Assembly (NCBI RefSeq): GCF_034006445.1
Contig: NZ_JAVESS010000017.1
Location: forward strand, 1-64,000
Length of the DNA stretch: 64,000 nt
Source of the DNA: Desulfovibrio sp.
Lineage (GTDB): Bacteria; Desulfobacterota; Desulfovibrionia; Desulfovibrionales; Desulfovibrionaceae
Direction: 5' to 3'
This document shows, piece by piece, positions 35,648 to 43,985 of the stretch. Position numbers and translations under genes: made by a program. The notes beneath the pieces are model-generated. The model had not been told where the DNA came from and did no database searches. It saw nothing but the letters and a program-made list of their open reading frames with translations. Within the stretch, counting starts at the first letter, position 1. Every line of letters starts with the position of its first letter.

Positions 35648-37008
35648 TGCGTGTTCTGCTCATAGCCCTGCAAAACACCACACCCGGCCCCGCCACCCCT
35701 GACGAACAGGCGCGCTGGGCCGAGATTGGTTCGCCCATGCGCACGGCCCGTATGGAAGAGGAACACGCCCTTGCGCTGGCCCGCAGCATGCGCGACGGCG
35801 GCAACTTTGCCCCCATGCTGGTCTGCATTGAGCATTCCAGCCTGCATAGCCGCGCCGTGCAACTCAATCTGCCCGTCATTCCCGTCAGCGGCGCGAGCGT
35901 GCGCAACCCCCTCAATCTGTGGAAGCTGTGGCGCTGGCAGCGCAGGCATGCCCGCCTGCTGGTGCAGACGCTCGGTCAGGACGCCATGGCCCTCGGCCGC
36001 AGCGTCCTGCGCATGCGTAAACCCGGCGCAACCCTTTTGGCGCACGCTTTTCTGCTGCGGCCGCCCGCAGCCCAGAGCATGACGGGCAAGCCCTTTTTGG
36101 CCGCGCATAAAACCCTTTGCGGCTCACAGCACATACTGGAGCGCATGCCCGCCCACATCATGCCGGAAGCAGTGGCAAACAGGGGCGCTTGCTCTCCCGA
36201 CAACAAGGCTCGTGCAGATGCCGACAATGCCGCCCCGCTGGCGGAATACGGCGAAAAAGGGCGGACGCTGCGCCTTGACGGCGACCTCCTCACCCTGGTT
36301 GCCCCCGGCATGAGCCTGGACGACTTTGCGCCCTCCTCGCCCTGGGAGCAGACGCAATCGTCTGAACCCATTGCAGAAAAAACGGCGCAATCCCGCGAGC
36401 AACGCTTTATCTTTGCCCTGGCCGACGCCCTGACGCCGCGCTCCGGCGCGCAACTGGTGACGCGCGCCATGGCGGCCATCTGGCAGCGCGGCGATCTGCC
36501 CACCTGGGAAGTACGTGCGCTGGGGGGCGGCCCACGCTATGCCGAACTGCTGGAAGAGGCCGAAAACCTCGGCGTCAGTTCGCGCCTGTGCCTGCTCAAC
36601 GAGCAGTCCCTGCCAGAGGTTCTGCGGCACTGCCATGCCTGGATAGCGCCAGGATCTTCTCCAGAAGAACTGCCCGAAAACCTTTGGGCGGGCGTGGCGG
36701 CCTTTCTGCCCACAGTGTGCAGCGCAAGCCCCCTGCACCGCGAACGCCTGCGCCTTGACAACAATGACCCGGCTGACGTGGCGCTGCTGGTGGAAGAAAA
36801 CGATCCCCAGGCCCTTGCCAAGGCCATGATCGACATCATGCAGGATGCGCCCCTGCGGCGCAGGCTCGTTGAAGCCAGCCAGTCCCTGCGCGACCATGTG
36901 GGACTTGAATCCTTTGCTGTCAGAACCTGCACCCTGTATCAGCACTGGTGCCGCCAGCTTGGCTGGCTGGATCCGGCAATGCCCGTCACAGGCAATCCCC
37001 GGACGTGA
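35647..37008 (+). CDS. Glycosyltransferase-like protein (GT1/GT4 type)
   Basis: 453 residues; the ATG overlaps the preceding TGA as ATGA. The C-terminal half looks like a GT-B donor-binding domain: VRALGGGPRYAELLEEAENLGVSS, then SLPEVLRHCHAWIAPGSSPEELPENLWAGVAAFLPTV, where the usual E-x7-E is loosely kept, and VEENDPQALAKAMIDIMQDA. The N-terminal half is more diverged, with ALARSMRDGGNFAPMLVC and VHLVQTLG-like strands. The donor and acceptor cannot be inferred. Coupling with the aminotransferase suggests that the two are expressed together, although their functional link is not obvious. Similar proteins are often annotated only as group 1 glycosyltransferases. Confidence 0.75.
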   Translation: MRVLLIALQNTTPGPATPDEQARWAEIGSPMRTARMEEEHALALARSMRDGGNFAPMLVCIEHSSLHSRAVQLNLPVIPVSGASVRNPLNLWKLWRWQRRHARLLVQTLGQDAMALGRSVLRMRKPGATLLAHAFLLRPPAAQSMTGKPFLAAHKTLCGSQHILERMPAHIMPEAVANRGACSPDNKARADADNAAPLAEYGEKGRTLRLDGDLLTLVAPGMSLDDFAPSSPWEQTQSSEPIAEKTAQSREQRFIFALADALTPRSGAQLVTRAMAAIWQRGDLPTWEVRALGGGPRYAELLEEAENLGVSSRLCLLNEQSLPEVLRHCHAWIAPGSSPEELPENLWAGVAAFLPTVCSASPLHRERLRLDNNDPADVALLVEENDPQALAKAMIDIMQDAPLRRRLVEASQSLRDHVGLESFAVRTCTLYQHWCRQLGWLDPAMPVTGNPRT

Positions 37009-37068
37009 ACAGATTTCTCTACTGAAATACCGTGACATCTAATTTTTACATACAGCCCAGGAACAGCG

Positions 37069-37977
37069 ATGAAGTGCAAGATCTGTAAAGCCGAGGCCGT
37101 GGTTGCCCTGCGCAGCCACAATGCCGCCTTTTGTCCCGACTGCTACAAGACGTTTTTTTCCCGCCAGGTTGCCAGGGGCATTGAAGGCCAAAAGCTTTTC
37201 ACCCGCGACGAGCGCGTGCTGGTGGCGCTTTCAGGCGGCAAGGACTCGCTGGCCCTCATGCTCGAGCTGTCGCTTCAGGGCTACAATGTCACGGGCCTGC
37301 ACATCGACCTTGGCATTCCCGTTTCCTCCGCAGCCGCGCGCGGCGTGGTGGAGCGCTTCTGCGCCAAGCACGGCCTCAATCTGATGGTCAAGGAAATGGT
37401 CGCCGAAGGCCTGCCCATTCCGGCTGTCAAAGAACGCCTGAACCGCCCCGTCTGCTCCGCCTGCGGCAAGATCAAACGCCATTTTTTCAACAAGGTCGCC
37501 CTGGATGAAGGCTTTGACGCCCTGGCCACAGGCCATAACCTCGATGACGAGGTGGCCCGCCTGTTCAGCAATACCCTGCGCTGGGACACAGCCTACCTTT
37601 CCGACCAGGGGCCACTGCTGGACAGCGAGCACGGCTTTTCACGCAAGGTCAAACCCCTCTGGCGGCTCTCGGAATTTGAAACAGCCAACTACGCCTTCCT
37701 GATGGGCATCGAAAACCACTACGCGCCCTGCCCCTACAGCCCCGGAGCAAGCTTCACCACCCTCAAGGGACTGATGCAGAACCTCGAAGCCGCCATGCCC
37801 GGCCGCAAACTCGATTTCTATCAGGGCTTTCTCGCACGCGGACGGCCCGTCTTCGCCCGCCGTGAGGCCGAAGAAGGCCTGGAACTGGCCCCCTGCACCC
37901 TCTGCGGCTACCCCACGTCCTCCGGCGAGACCTGCGGCGTCTGCCGCATCCGCGCCGCCTTACAAGGCGAAGGTTAG
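37069..37977 (+). CDS. TtcA/TtuA-family tRNA 2-thiolation enzyme
   Basis: 302 residues. It has a zinc ribbon C3-x2-C6...C22-x2-C25, a PP-loop ATPase motif SGGKDS (55-60), a central CSAC plus a later cysteine in YAPCPYSPG that together fit a [4Fe-4S] site, and a second zinc ribbon CTLC...CGVC at the C-terminus. The two zinc ribbons point to the TtuA-like branch that thiolates U54 of tRNA, whereas TtcA proteins thiolate C32 and lack them; the exact base is therefore an inference. The enzyme adenylates the base and transfers sulfur. CAGGAACAGCG precedes the ATG. A bidirectional terminator lies 125 bp downstream. Confidence 0.85.
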   Translation: MKCKICKAEAVVALRSHNAAFCPDCYKTFFSRQVARGIEGQKLFTRDERVLVALSGGKDSLALMLELSLQGYNVTGLHIDLGIPVSSAAARGVVERFCAKHGLNLMVKEMVAEGLPIPAVKERLNRPVCSACGKIKRHFFNKVALDEGFDALATGHNLDDEVARLFSNTLRWDTAYLSDQGPLLDSEHGFSRKVKPLWRLSEFETANYAFLMGIENHYAPCPYSPGASFTTLKGLMQNLEAAMPGRKLDFYQGFLARGRPVFARREAEEGLELAPCTLCGYPTSSGETCGVCRIRAALQGEG

Positions 37978-38024
37978 AGCGGGCTTGGTTTGAGAGGTGT
38001 TGTTGGGATGTGCTGGAATGCTTT

Positions 38025-38065
38025 GTGGGGGAGGGACCCTTTTGCAAAAGGGTCTCCTCCCCCAC
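38025..38065. repeat. GTGGGGGAGG hairpin element, forward orientation
   Basis: A 41-bp palindrome with the central AAAA/TTTT step, followed by CACCCCCTCCCCCTAAAACT. It lies 47 bp after the tRNA thiolation gene. Confidence 0.85.
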
Positions 38066-38102
38066 ACCCCCTCCCCCTAAAACTTTTATCGTAATTTAAC
38101 GC

Positions 38103-38134
38103 AAAAGGGCGCAGCCTCACGGCTGCGCCCTTTT
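38103..38134. terminator. Bidirectional Rho-independent terminator
   Basis: AAAAGGGCGCAGCC-TCAC-GGCTGCGCCCTTTT, a perfect 14-bp stem, lies between the convergent tRNA thiolation gene and fabF. Confidence 0.9.
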
Positions 38135-38206
38135 GTATCGCAGAGATGTTGTATCCTGAACGGTGCTGTGGCAATGGCCGGAGCAAATTCAGGGGGTAAA
38201 AAGGCT

Positions 38207-39436
38207 CTATCCCTCGTGCTTTTTGAAAACCACCGAGGCATTGTGCCCGCCAAAGCCAAAAGCATTGGAAAGCGCGTAGGTAATGTCGGACTTCACAGCC
38301 ACGTTGCGGATATGGTTCAGGCCGCACTCGTCGTCGGGATTGTCCAGATTGATGGTGGGCGGCAGCAACCCGTGCCGCAGGGCCTGCAGGGTGATGATCG
38401 CCTCAATGCCGCCCGCCGCGCCAAAAAGATGGCCCGTCATGGACTTGGTGGCGCTCACACGGGCGCTGTCCAGGCACTGCTGAAAAACATCCCCAATGGC
38501 CTTGGCTTCAGACTTGTCGCCTTCCCGCGTGCCGGTGGCGTGGGCGTTGATATAGCCAATGTCGCCGGGAGTCACTCCGGCCTGTTTGATGGCGATCTTC
38601 ATTGACCGGGCCGCACCGTGAAAATCCGGCGAGGTGATGTGGCCCGCGTCGCAGGTAGCGCCGTAGCCCGCCACTTCGCCCAGAATGGTGGCCCCGCGCC
38701 GCGTGGCGTGCTCAAGGTCTTCAAGCAGGAGCACGGCGGCCCCTTCGGACATGACGAATCCGTCGCGGTCGCGGTCAAAGGGACGGCTGGCCTGCGTCGG
38801 ATGGTCGTTATTGGTGGTCAGGGCCTTCATGCTTGAAAATCCGGCAAACAGAAAGGGATGGATGCCCGCATCGGCCCCACCGGCCAGCATCATGTCGGCA
38901 TAGCCGTGTCTGATGCTCAAAAATGCCTCGCCAATGGCGGTGTTCGCGGTGGCGCAGGCCGAAACCGGCGCGTAGTTCGCACCCTTGAAGCCCGTTTTGA
39001 TGGCAATGACGCCCGAGGCCATATTGCTGATCATCATCGGCACCAAAAAGGGCGACACGCGGCGCGCGCCCTTGGCAAGAAAGGCCTCATGGTTGCGCAT
39101 GATGGTCTCTATGCCGCCAACGCCCGATCCCACATATACGCCCGCGCGTTCGGCGTCCCAGTCGTCGCCGGGATTGGCCATATCAAGGGCCTGCTTTGCC
39201 GCCGCGTAGGCATACTGGATGTAGCGGTCGTACTTCTTCGCTTCCTTGGCCTCCAGATAGGCCTCGGCAGAAAAGTCCCCGATAACGCCGCCAACCCGTG
39301 ACGCGCTTTCCGCAAAGGCGGGGTCTTCAATTTTTTTTATGCCGGACGTGCCGGTCGAGATGTTCTTCCAAAGCGTTTCGGCGTCATTTCCTGAAGGTGA
39401 AATGATGCCGTACCCAGTTACAACCACCTTACGCAT
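38207..39436 (-). CDS. fabF: 3-oxoacyl-ACP synthase II
   Basis: Condenses malonyl-ACP with acyl-ACP in fatty-acid elongation. 409 residues from the ATG at 39436 (GGAGA five bases upstream); the frame is open to 39568 but without a ribosome site. The catalytic cysteine lies in PVSACATANTAIGEAF, and the two histidines in NAHATGTREGD and KSMTGHLFGAAGGIEA, the complete Cys-His-His triad of the FabF group. It stands alone here; no acpP, fabG or fabD is adjacent, and it is divergent from feoB. The 417-bp gap to feoB holds its upstream region. Confidence 0.95.
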   Translation of the reverse strand: MRKVVVTGYGIISPSGNDAETLWKNISTGTSGIKKIEDPAFAESASRVGGVIGDFSAEAYLEAKEAKKYDRYIQYAYAAAKQALDMANPGDDWDAERAGVYVGSGVGGIETIMRNHEAFLAKGARRVSPFLVPMMISNMASGVIAIKTGFKGANYAPVSACATANTAIGEAFLSIRHGYADMMLAGGADAGIHPFLFAGFSSMKALTTNNDHPTQASRPFDRDRDGFVMSEGAAVLLLEDLEHATRRGATILGEVAGYGATCDAGHITSPDFHGAARSMKIAIKQAGVTPGDIGYINAHATGTREGDKSEAKAIGDVFQQCLDSARVSATKSMTGHLFGAAGGIEAIITLQALRHGLLPPTINLDNPDDECGLNHIRNVAVKSDITYALSNAFGFGGHNASVVFKKHEG

Positions 39437-39742
39437 ATGCTCTCCTGAGCTTTGATTGTAAAATACCCTGGCGAGTGCCACGGGCACTTGCAAACAGTGC
39501 CAATGAATACTTTCAACTACCAGACGCCCCAGCGGATAAGCCCTGGAAACCACATATGGCCCGTACACCGATGAAAGCAGATGTCTGCCTTGCGGGCGTG
39601 CAAGGGGATGCGGGAAAGGGCAATGGTTTCCCGTGTTTTTTTAAGTATAGACATCTACCGTAAAGGTGGACGAAACGTCAATGTGGCCAATGCAGCCGCC
39701 AACTTTGCCCCCCGCGATTTTTTCCTTTCCCGCAAGCATTGC

Positions 39743-39775
39743 TTGACTTCGTCCATTTTTGAAAATAGATTTCAA
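39743..39775 (+). promoter_or_regulatory. feoB promoter with overlapping Fur-box-like palindrome
   Basis: TTGACT (39743-39748) and TAGATT (39766-39771) are 17 bp apart. TTGAAAATAGATTTCAA (39759-39775) overlaps the -10 box and matches 15 of 17 positions of the WTGAAAATNATTTTCAW consensus that I recall for Fur in Desulfovibrionales. This location would block transcription when iron is plentiful. Confidence 0.6.
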
Positions 39776-39853
39776 TTTCGAAAAATACCCCACCAGCTTC
39801 TTGTCAGCGACTTTCGCACTGCGGAGGCCACAGGCAACCACAGGAGCGCCATA

Positions 39854-42214
39854 ATGTCGGAATCCTATTCTGCTGATGCCGTATTGCCTTCAGCAGCCAG
39901 CGCGCGCGCCAATATTGGCGGCCTTACCTATGCTTTGCGGTTCGCCATTGCGGGCAATCCCAACTGCGGCAAAACCACGGTTTTCAATGCCCTCACCGGC
40001 GCGCGCCAGCATGTGGGCAACTACAGCGGCGTCACTGTTGAAAAAAAAGAGGGCATTATCCGCCATCAGGGGCAAAAGCTGGTGCTTGTGGACCTGCCGG
40101 GCACCTATTCGCTCTCGGCCTACTCGCAGGAAGAGGTGGTGGCACGCAACGTGCTGCTCAGCGGAACGGTGCAGGCCGTCATAAATGTGGTGGATGCGGG
40201 CATCCTGGAGCGCGGCCTGCTGCTCACGGCCCAGTTGCGCGAAATGGGCCTGCCCGTGGTACTGGCCTGCAATATGATGGACGAGGCCAGAGCCGCAGGC
40301 ATTGAAATAGACTTTGCCCGGCTCTCCAGCATGATGGACGCAAGCGCCTTGCCCACGGTGGGCACCAGCGGCAAGGGCCTGCACGAGGCTCTTGATGCGG
40401 CGCGCGGACGCGCCCTGGCCGACGCGGAACCCGACCCCGCCGAACCCGCTCCCTGCCCCGGCCCCGCTCCTTACCCCGAACCAGCCTTGGCCGGAGCGCA
40501 GGACGCGCTTTGCCCCCGCCTGAAAACACAAGCCCTACGTATCAGTTACGGCCCCGTGCTGGACCCGGCCCTGGCCCAGATGGAAGAACTCATCGCGGGC
40601 AGCAGCCGCATGGCCGCTTCCCCCTACGCCCACTGCGCGCCGCGCTGGCTGGCCCTGAACCTTGCCCAGAGCGACCCGGAGGCTCTCCGGGCCGTACACG
40701 CCGCGGATCCTACCCTGGCTGACTGGCTTGAAGCCCTTTGCCGCGACCTGCACCAGACCCTGCGCACACAGGATATGGACGTTGAAGGTCTTGTGGCAGA
40801 CGGGCACAGCGCCTTTGTGCGCACGGTGGCCAGCGCCTGCATCAGCAAAACCGGCAACCGCCAGCGCCTGGGCATGAGCGACCGGCTGGACAAGGTGCTG
40901 GCGCACGCCCTCTGGGGCGCGCTGATCATGCTGGGCGTGCTTTACGCCATGTTTCAGATAACCATTGTGGTCGGTTCCTACCCGCAGGCATGGCTGGAAT
41001 CCGGCTTTTCCCTGCTGAGCGAGATGGTCGGTTCGGCCCTGCCCGAAGGTCTGCTGTCGTCCCTCATCATTGACGGCCTTATCGCTGGCGTGGGCGGCGT
41101 TCTCAGTTTTGTGCCCCTGGTGCTCATCATGTTCGCCCTTATCGCCATTGTGGAAGACAGCGGCTACATGGCCCGCATGGCCTATATCGCGGACAGGGTT
41201 TTTCAGATGTTCGGCCTGCACGGCGCGTCGGTGATGCCCTACATCATTTCCGGCGGCATTGCCGGGGGCTGCGCCATCCCCGGCGTCATGGCCACGCGCA
41301 CCATGCGCAGCCCCAAGGAAAAACTGGCCACCATGCTCACCCTTCCCTACATGGCCTGCGGGGCCAAACTGCCCGTGTACCTGCTGCTGGTGGGCACGTT
41401 TTTTCCTGAAAACGCGGCCAACATGATGTTCATGATCATCCTTCTTTCGTGGGCCTTCGCCTTTTTTGTGGCGCTGTTTTTGCGCAAGACCGTGCTGCGG
41501 GGCGAGGCCACCCCCCTTGTGATGGAAATGCCCCCCTACCGCCTGCCCACAGTGCGCGGCATCTGCATCCACTGCTGGGAGCGCACCTGGATGTACCTGA
41601 AAAAGGCCGGAACAGTGCTTGTGCCCCTGGCCATGCTCATCTGGGCGGGCATGACCTTTCCCGCCCTTGATCCGCAACTGGCCCTGCCCTTTGAAAACGA
41701 TATGGCCCGGCTGTCAGCGGCCCTGGAAAACCCGGAGCTTGCCGAAGACGCGCACGCCGACCTTGCGGACAGGCTGGCCAGCGCCGAGAAAGCCCTGAAC
41801 GCCGAAAGGCTCCGCCATTCTCTCGCCGGGCAGTTGGGCACATGGCTTGAGGACGTGACGCAGCATGCGGGCTTCAGCTGGCGCACGGACGTGGCGCTCA
41901 TCGGCGGCATTGCCGCCAAGGAGGCCATCATCTCCACCCTGGGCACGGCGTACGCCCTTGGCAAGCAGGATCCTGACGACGACGTTTCGCTGGCAGAGCT
42001 TCTGCGCAAGGACCCAAGCTGGAATCAGGGTTCGGCACTGGCCCTGCTGGTTTTCGTCATGCTGTACGCGCCCTGCTTTGTGACCCTTGTGGTCATACGA
42101 CAGGAATCCGGCAGCTGGAAATGGGTTTTCTTCAGCATCATTTTCAATACCCTGCTGGCCTTCGCTATGGCCGTGGGCATTTACCAGACCTACTGCGCCT
42201 GGATGGGAAACTGA
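39854..42214 (+). CDS. feoB: Ferrous iron transporter FeoB
   Basis: GTP-dependent Fe(II) importer of the inner membrane. 786 residues from the ATG at 39854 (CAGGAGCGCCATA upstream). The N-terminal G domain has G1 GNPNCGKTT, G3 DLPGTYSLSAYS and G4 NMMD, followed by a Pro/Ala-rich linker (PAPCPGPAPYPEPALAGAQ) that is longer than usual. The membrane part carries two Gate-type regions, including GYMARMAYIADRVFQMFGLHG and GCAIPGVMATRTM, and ends with LLAFAMAVGIYQTYCAWM. No feoA is adjacent. The next gene, a diguanylate cyclase, starts two bases after the stop codon begins, so the pair is surely cotranscribed. A Fur-box-like site overlaps the predicted promoter. Confidence 0.95.
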   Translation: MSESYSADAVLPSAASARANIGGLTYALRFAIAGNPNCGKTTVFNALTGARQHVGNYSGVTVEKKEGIIRHQGQKLVLVDLPGTYSLSAYSQEEVVARNVLLSGTVQAVINVVDAGILERGLLLTAQLREMGLPVVLACNMMDEARAAGIEIDFARLSSMMDASALPTVGTSGKGLHEALDAARGRALADAEPDPAEPAPCPGPAPYPEPALAGAQDALCPRLKTQALRISYGPVLDPALAQMEELIAGSSRMAASPYAHCAPRWLALNLAQSDPEALRAVHAADPTLADWLEALCRDLHQTLRTQDMDVEGLVADGHSAFVRTVASACISKTGNRQRLGMSDRLDKVLAHALWGALIMLGVLYAMFQITIVVGSYPQAWLESGFSLLSEMVGSALPEGLLSSLIIDGLIAGVGGVLSFVPLVLIMFALIAIVEDSGYMARMAYIADRVFQMFGLHGASVMPYIISGGIAGGCAIPGVMATRTMRSPKEKLATMLTLPYMACGAKLPVYLLLVGTFFPENAANMMFMIILLSWAFAFFVALFLRKTVLRGEATPLVMEMPPYRLPTVRGICIHCWERTWMYLKKAGTVLVPLAMLIWAGMTFPALDPQLALPFENDMARLSAALENPELAEDAHADLADRLASAEKALNAERLRHSLAGQLGTWLEDVTQHAGFSWRTDVALIGGIAAKEAIISTLGTAYALGKQDPDDDVSLAELLRKDPSWNQGSALALLVFVMLYAPCFVTLVVIRQESGSWKWVFFSIIFNTLLAFAMAVGIYQTYCAWMGN

Positions 42215-42215
42215 C

Positions 42216-43676
42216 ATGGCTCCCGACGACAAAAAGGACGCCTGCATAGGCATCAACGCTTTTCTCAGCAGCGGCATCGTTGTGCTGGGCCTCATATTTT
42301 CGGCCAGTTTTTTCTATTACATGAACATGGCGCGCGACATCAGCGTGGCCAGCACCAGAATTTACGGCGCGTACCTGCCCCTTACCGAAGCCCTTGATCA
42401 GGTGGACAGGCAGAAAAAAGACCTGTGGCGTCTTCTGGGCGAAGTGGTGCTTGCAGAGTCCGGCACGCAGAGCCGTGAGGACGTGCAGGCGGCCATAGCG
42501 CAATTGCGCAAAGCGCCGCCGAAGGGGGCCATTGTGCAGCGCCAGCACTGGGAGGAAGCCGTGAACGCGCTTGAACGGCTGGCTGTCCTGCACGCCCAGG
42601 CGCACGATCTGGAAGCCGCGCTTAACCACCCGCCTGTGGCGCAGAAAACAGGATTGCGGCACGACGGCGACCACGGCGACCAGACCGCCAACGTCAGCGC
42701 CACGTCGTATGCCGCAGGACGTCTTGTTGCTGTGCGCATGGCCATGGACGCGGCCCTGACCGACTTTACCACTGCTCTGGCCAGCATCGAGGCGCGTAAC
42801 CCCCTTGCTGATGAAATGCACGGGCAGTTGCGGCGTACCGCCGCCCTGGCGCACGATTTTGAAAACAGGCTGTTGCTGGGCTTTCTTTTTCTCGGCGCGG
42901 GCATGACCGCGCTCTACGCCATTCTGCGCCTGCAACTGGCGCGCCCCTTGCGCGGCATCATGGCCTATCTCGATCAGTTGGGCACAGGCGTCAAAAAGCT
43001 GCTTCTGCCACGCAGCCGCATTGTGGAGATACGCAACATCGCCTCCGCACTGGACAATCTGAGCACCTATCTGAGCAAGGCCACCATACAGTCCAACAAG
43101 CTGGTTTCCGAGCATGACCGCTTTCAGAAGATGTCGCTTGTGGACGGCCTCACCGGCGTGCGCAACCGCCGCTCCTTTGACGACAGCCTGCGCGGCCTCT
43201 GGCGTTTTGCGCAGGAGCGGCAGCAGCCCTTGGCACTCATCATGCTGGATGTGGACAAGTTCAAGATATATAATGACAATTACGGCCATCAGGCTGGCGA
43301 CGAATGCCTCAAGCGCGTGGCCGCCGCCATGACGCGGGCCGCCCGCTCCACAGACGTGTGCGCCCGCTACGGCGGCGAGGAATTTGCGCTGCTTCTGCCG
43401 GGAGCAGACACGCACACGGCCCGTGCCGTGGCCCTGCGCATACACAATGAGATAGAACGCGAGCAGTTGCCCCACCCCGCTTCCCCGGTAAACGGTTTTG
43501 TGACCGTAAGCCTGGGCGTGGCCAGCCTTGTGCCCGGCAAGGACGCAGGCAGCGACGGCAAGCTGCTGGTACGCAACGCCGATGCGGCCCTGTACGACGC
43601 CAAATCCACCGGGCGCAACCGCACCCACACCTATGGCGAGGAAATGACCTGCACCCCGGCAGCGCAGCCAGCCTGA
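42216..43676 (+). CDS. Membrane diguanylate cyclase (GGDEF), coupled to feoB
   Basis: 486 residues from the ATG at 42216, one base after the feoB stop. A first membrane segment (~14-36), a periplasmic helical domain of ~180 residues and a second membrane segment (~222-245) lead to a short linker and a GGDEF domain. The active site is GGEEF (386-390), and an RSTD inhibitory-site motif lies exactly five residues upstream (377-380), so product inhibition is expected. YMNMARDISVASTRIYGAYLPLTEALDQV resembles the four-helix ligand-binding domains of chemoreceptors, but I cannot name the ligand. Cotranscription with feoB suggests that cyclic di-GMP synthesis is raised under iron limitation (inference). 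Confidence 0.9.
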   Translation: MAPDDKKDACIGINAFLSSGIVVLGLIFSASFFYYMNMARDISVASTRIYGAYLPLTEALDQVDRQKKDLWRLLGEVVLAESGTQSREDVQAAIAQLRKAPPKGAIVQRQHWEEAVNALERLAVLHAQAHDLEAALNHPPVAQKTGLRHDGDHGDQTANVSATSYAAGRLVAVRMAMDAALTDFTTALASIEARNPLADEMHGQLRRTAALAHDFENRLLLGFLFLGAGMTALYAILRLQLARPLRGIMAYLDQLGTGVKKLLLPRSRIVEIRNIASALDNLSTYLSKATIQSNKLVSEHDRFQKMSLVDGLTGVRNRRSFDDSLRGLWRFAQERQQPLALIMLDVDKFKIYNDNYGHQAGDECLKRVAAAMTRAARSTDVCARYGGEEFALLLPGADTHTARAVALRIHNEIEREQLPHPASPVNGFVTVSLGVASLVPGKDAGSDGKLLVRNADAALYDAKSTGRNRTHTYGEEMTCTPAAQPA

Positions 43677-43680
43677 TCCT

Positions 43681-43760
43681 GCGGGCCTACGCCTGAGGGC
43701 CCAAGCCTGAGGGGCCAAACCTGAGGGCCTACGCCTGCGGGCCTAAGCCTGAGGGCATGT
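43681..43760. repeat. Tandem GCCTGAGGGCC-type repeats
   Basis: Five to six units related to CCTGAGGGCCTACG/CCTGAGGGGCCAAA follow the diguanylate cyclase stop codon. No gene is visible in 43677-43985. Confidence 0.8.
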
Positions 43761-43880
43761 CCCCACGGGCATGTCCCGACGGGGACAGTCCTATGAACAT
43801 TTGCGGAAGGGTCGGCAGGCGGCTATATGCCGTCGCGGTCGGCCCCGCCTTCCACGGCCTCGGCACAGCTGTTCTCACGC

Positions 43881-43922
43881 AAAAAAACGCCCCGGCATGC
43901 GCTTTTGTACGCAGGCCGGGGC
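43881..43922 (-). terminator. Rho-independent terminator of the chemoreceptor gene
   Basis: GCCCCGGCCTGCG / CGCATGCCGGGGC forms the stem on the minus strand, followed by GTTTTTTTG, about 65 bp after the chemoreceptor stop. Confidence 0.85.
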
Positions 43923-43985
43923 ACATTCAGTCTGAAGGGGCTGACAGTATTTGCGACGCCAGAGCAGGCTTACGCCATATTGGCG

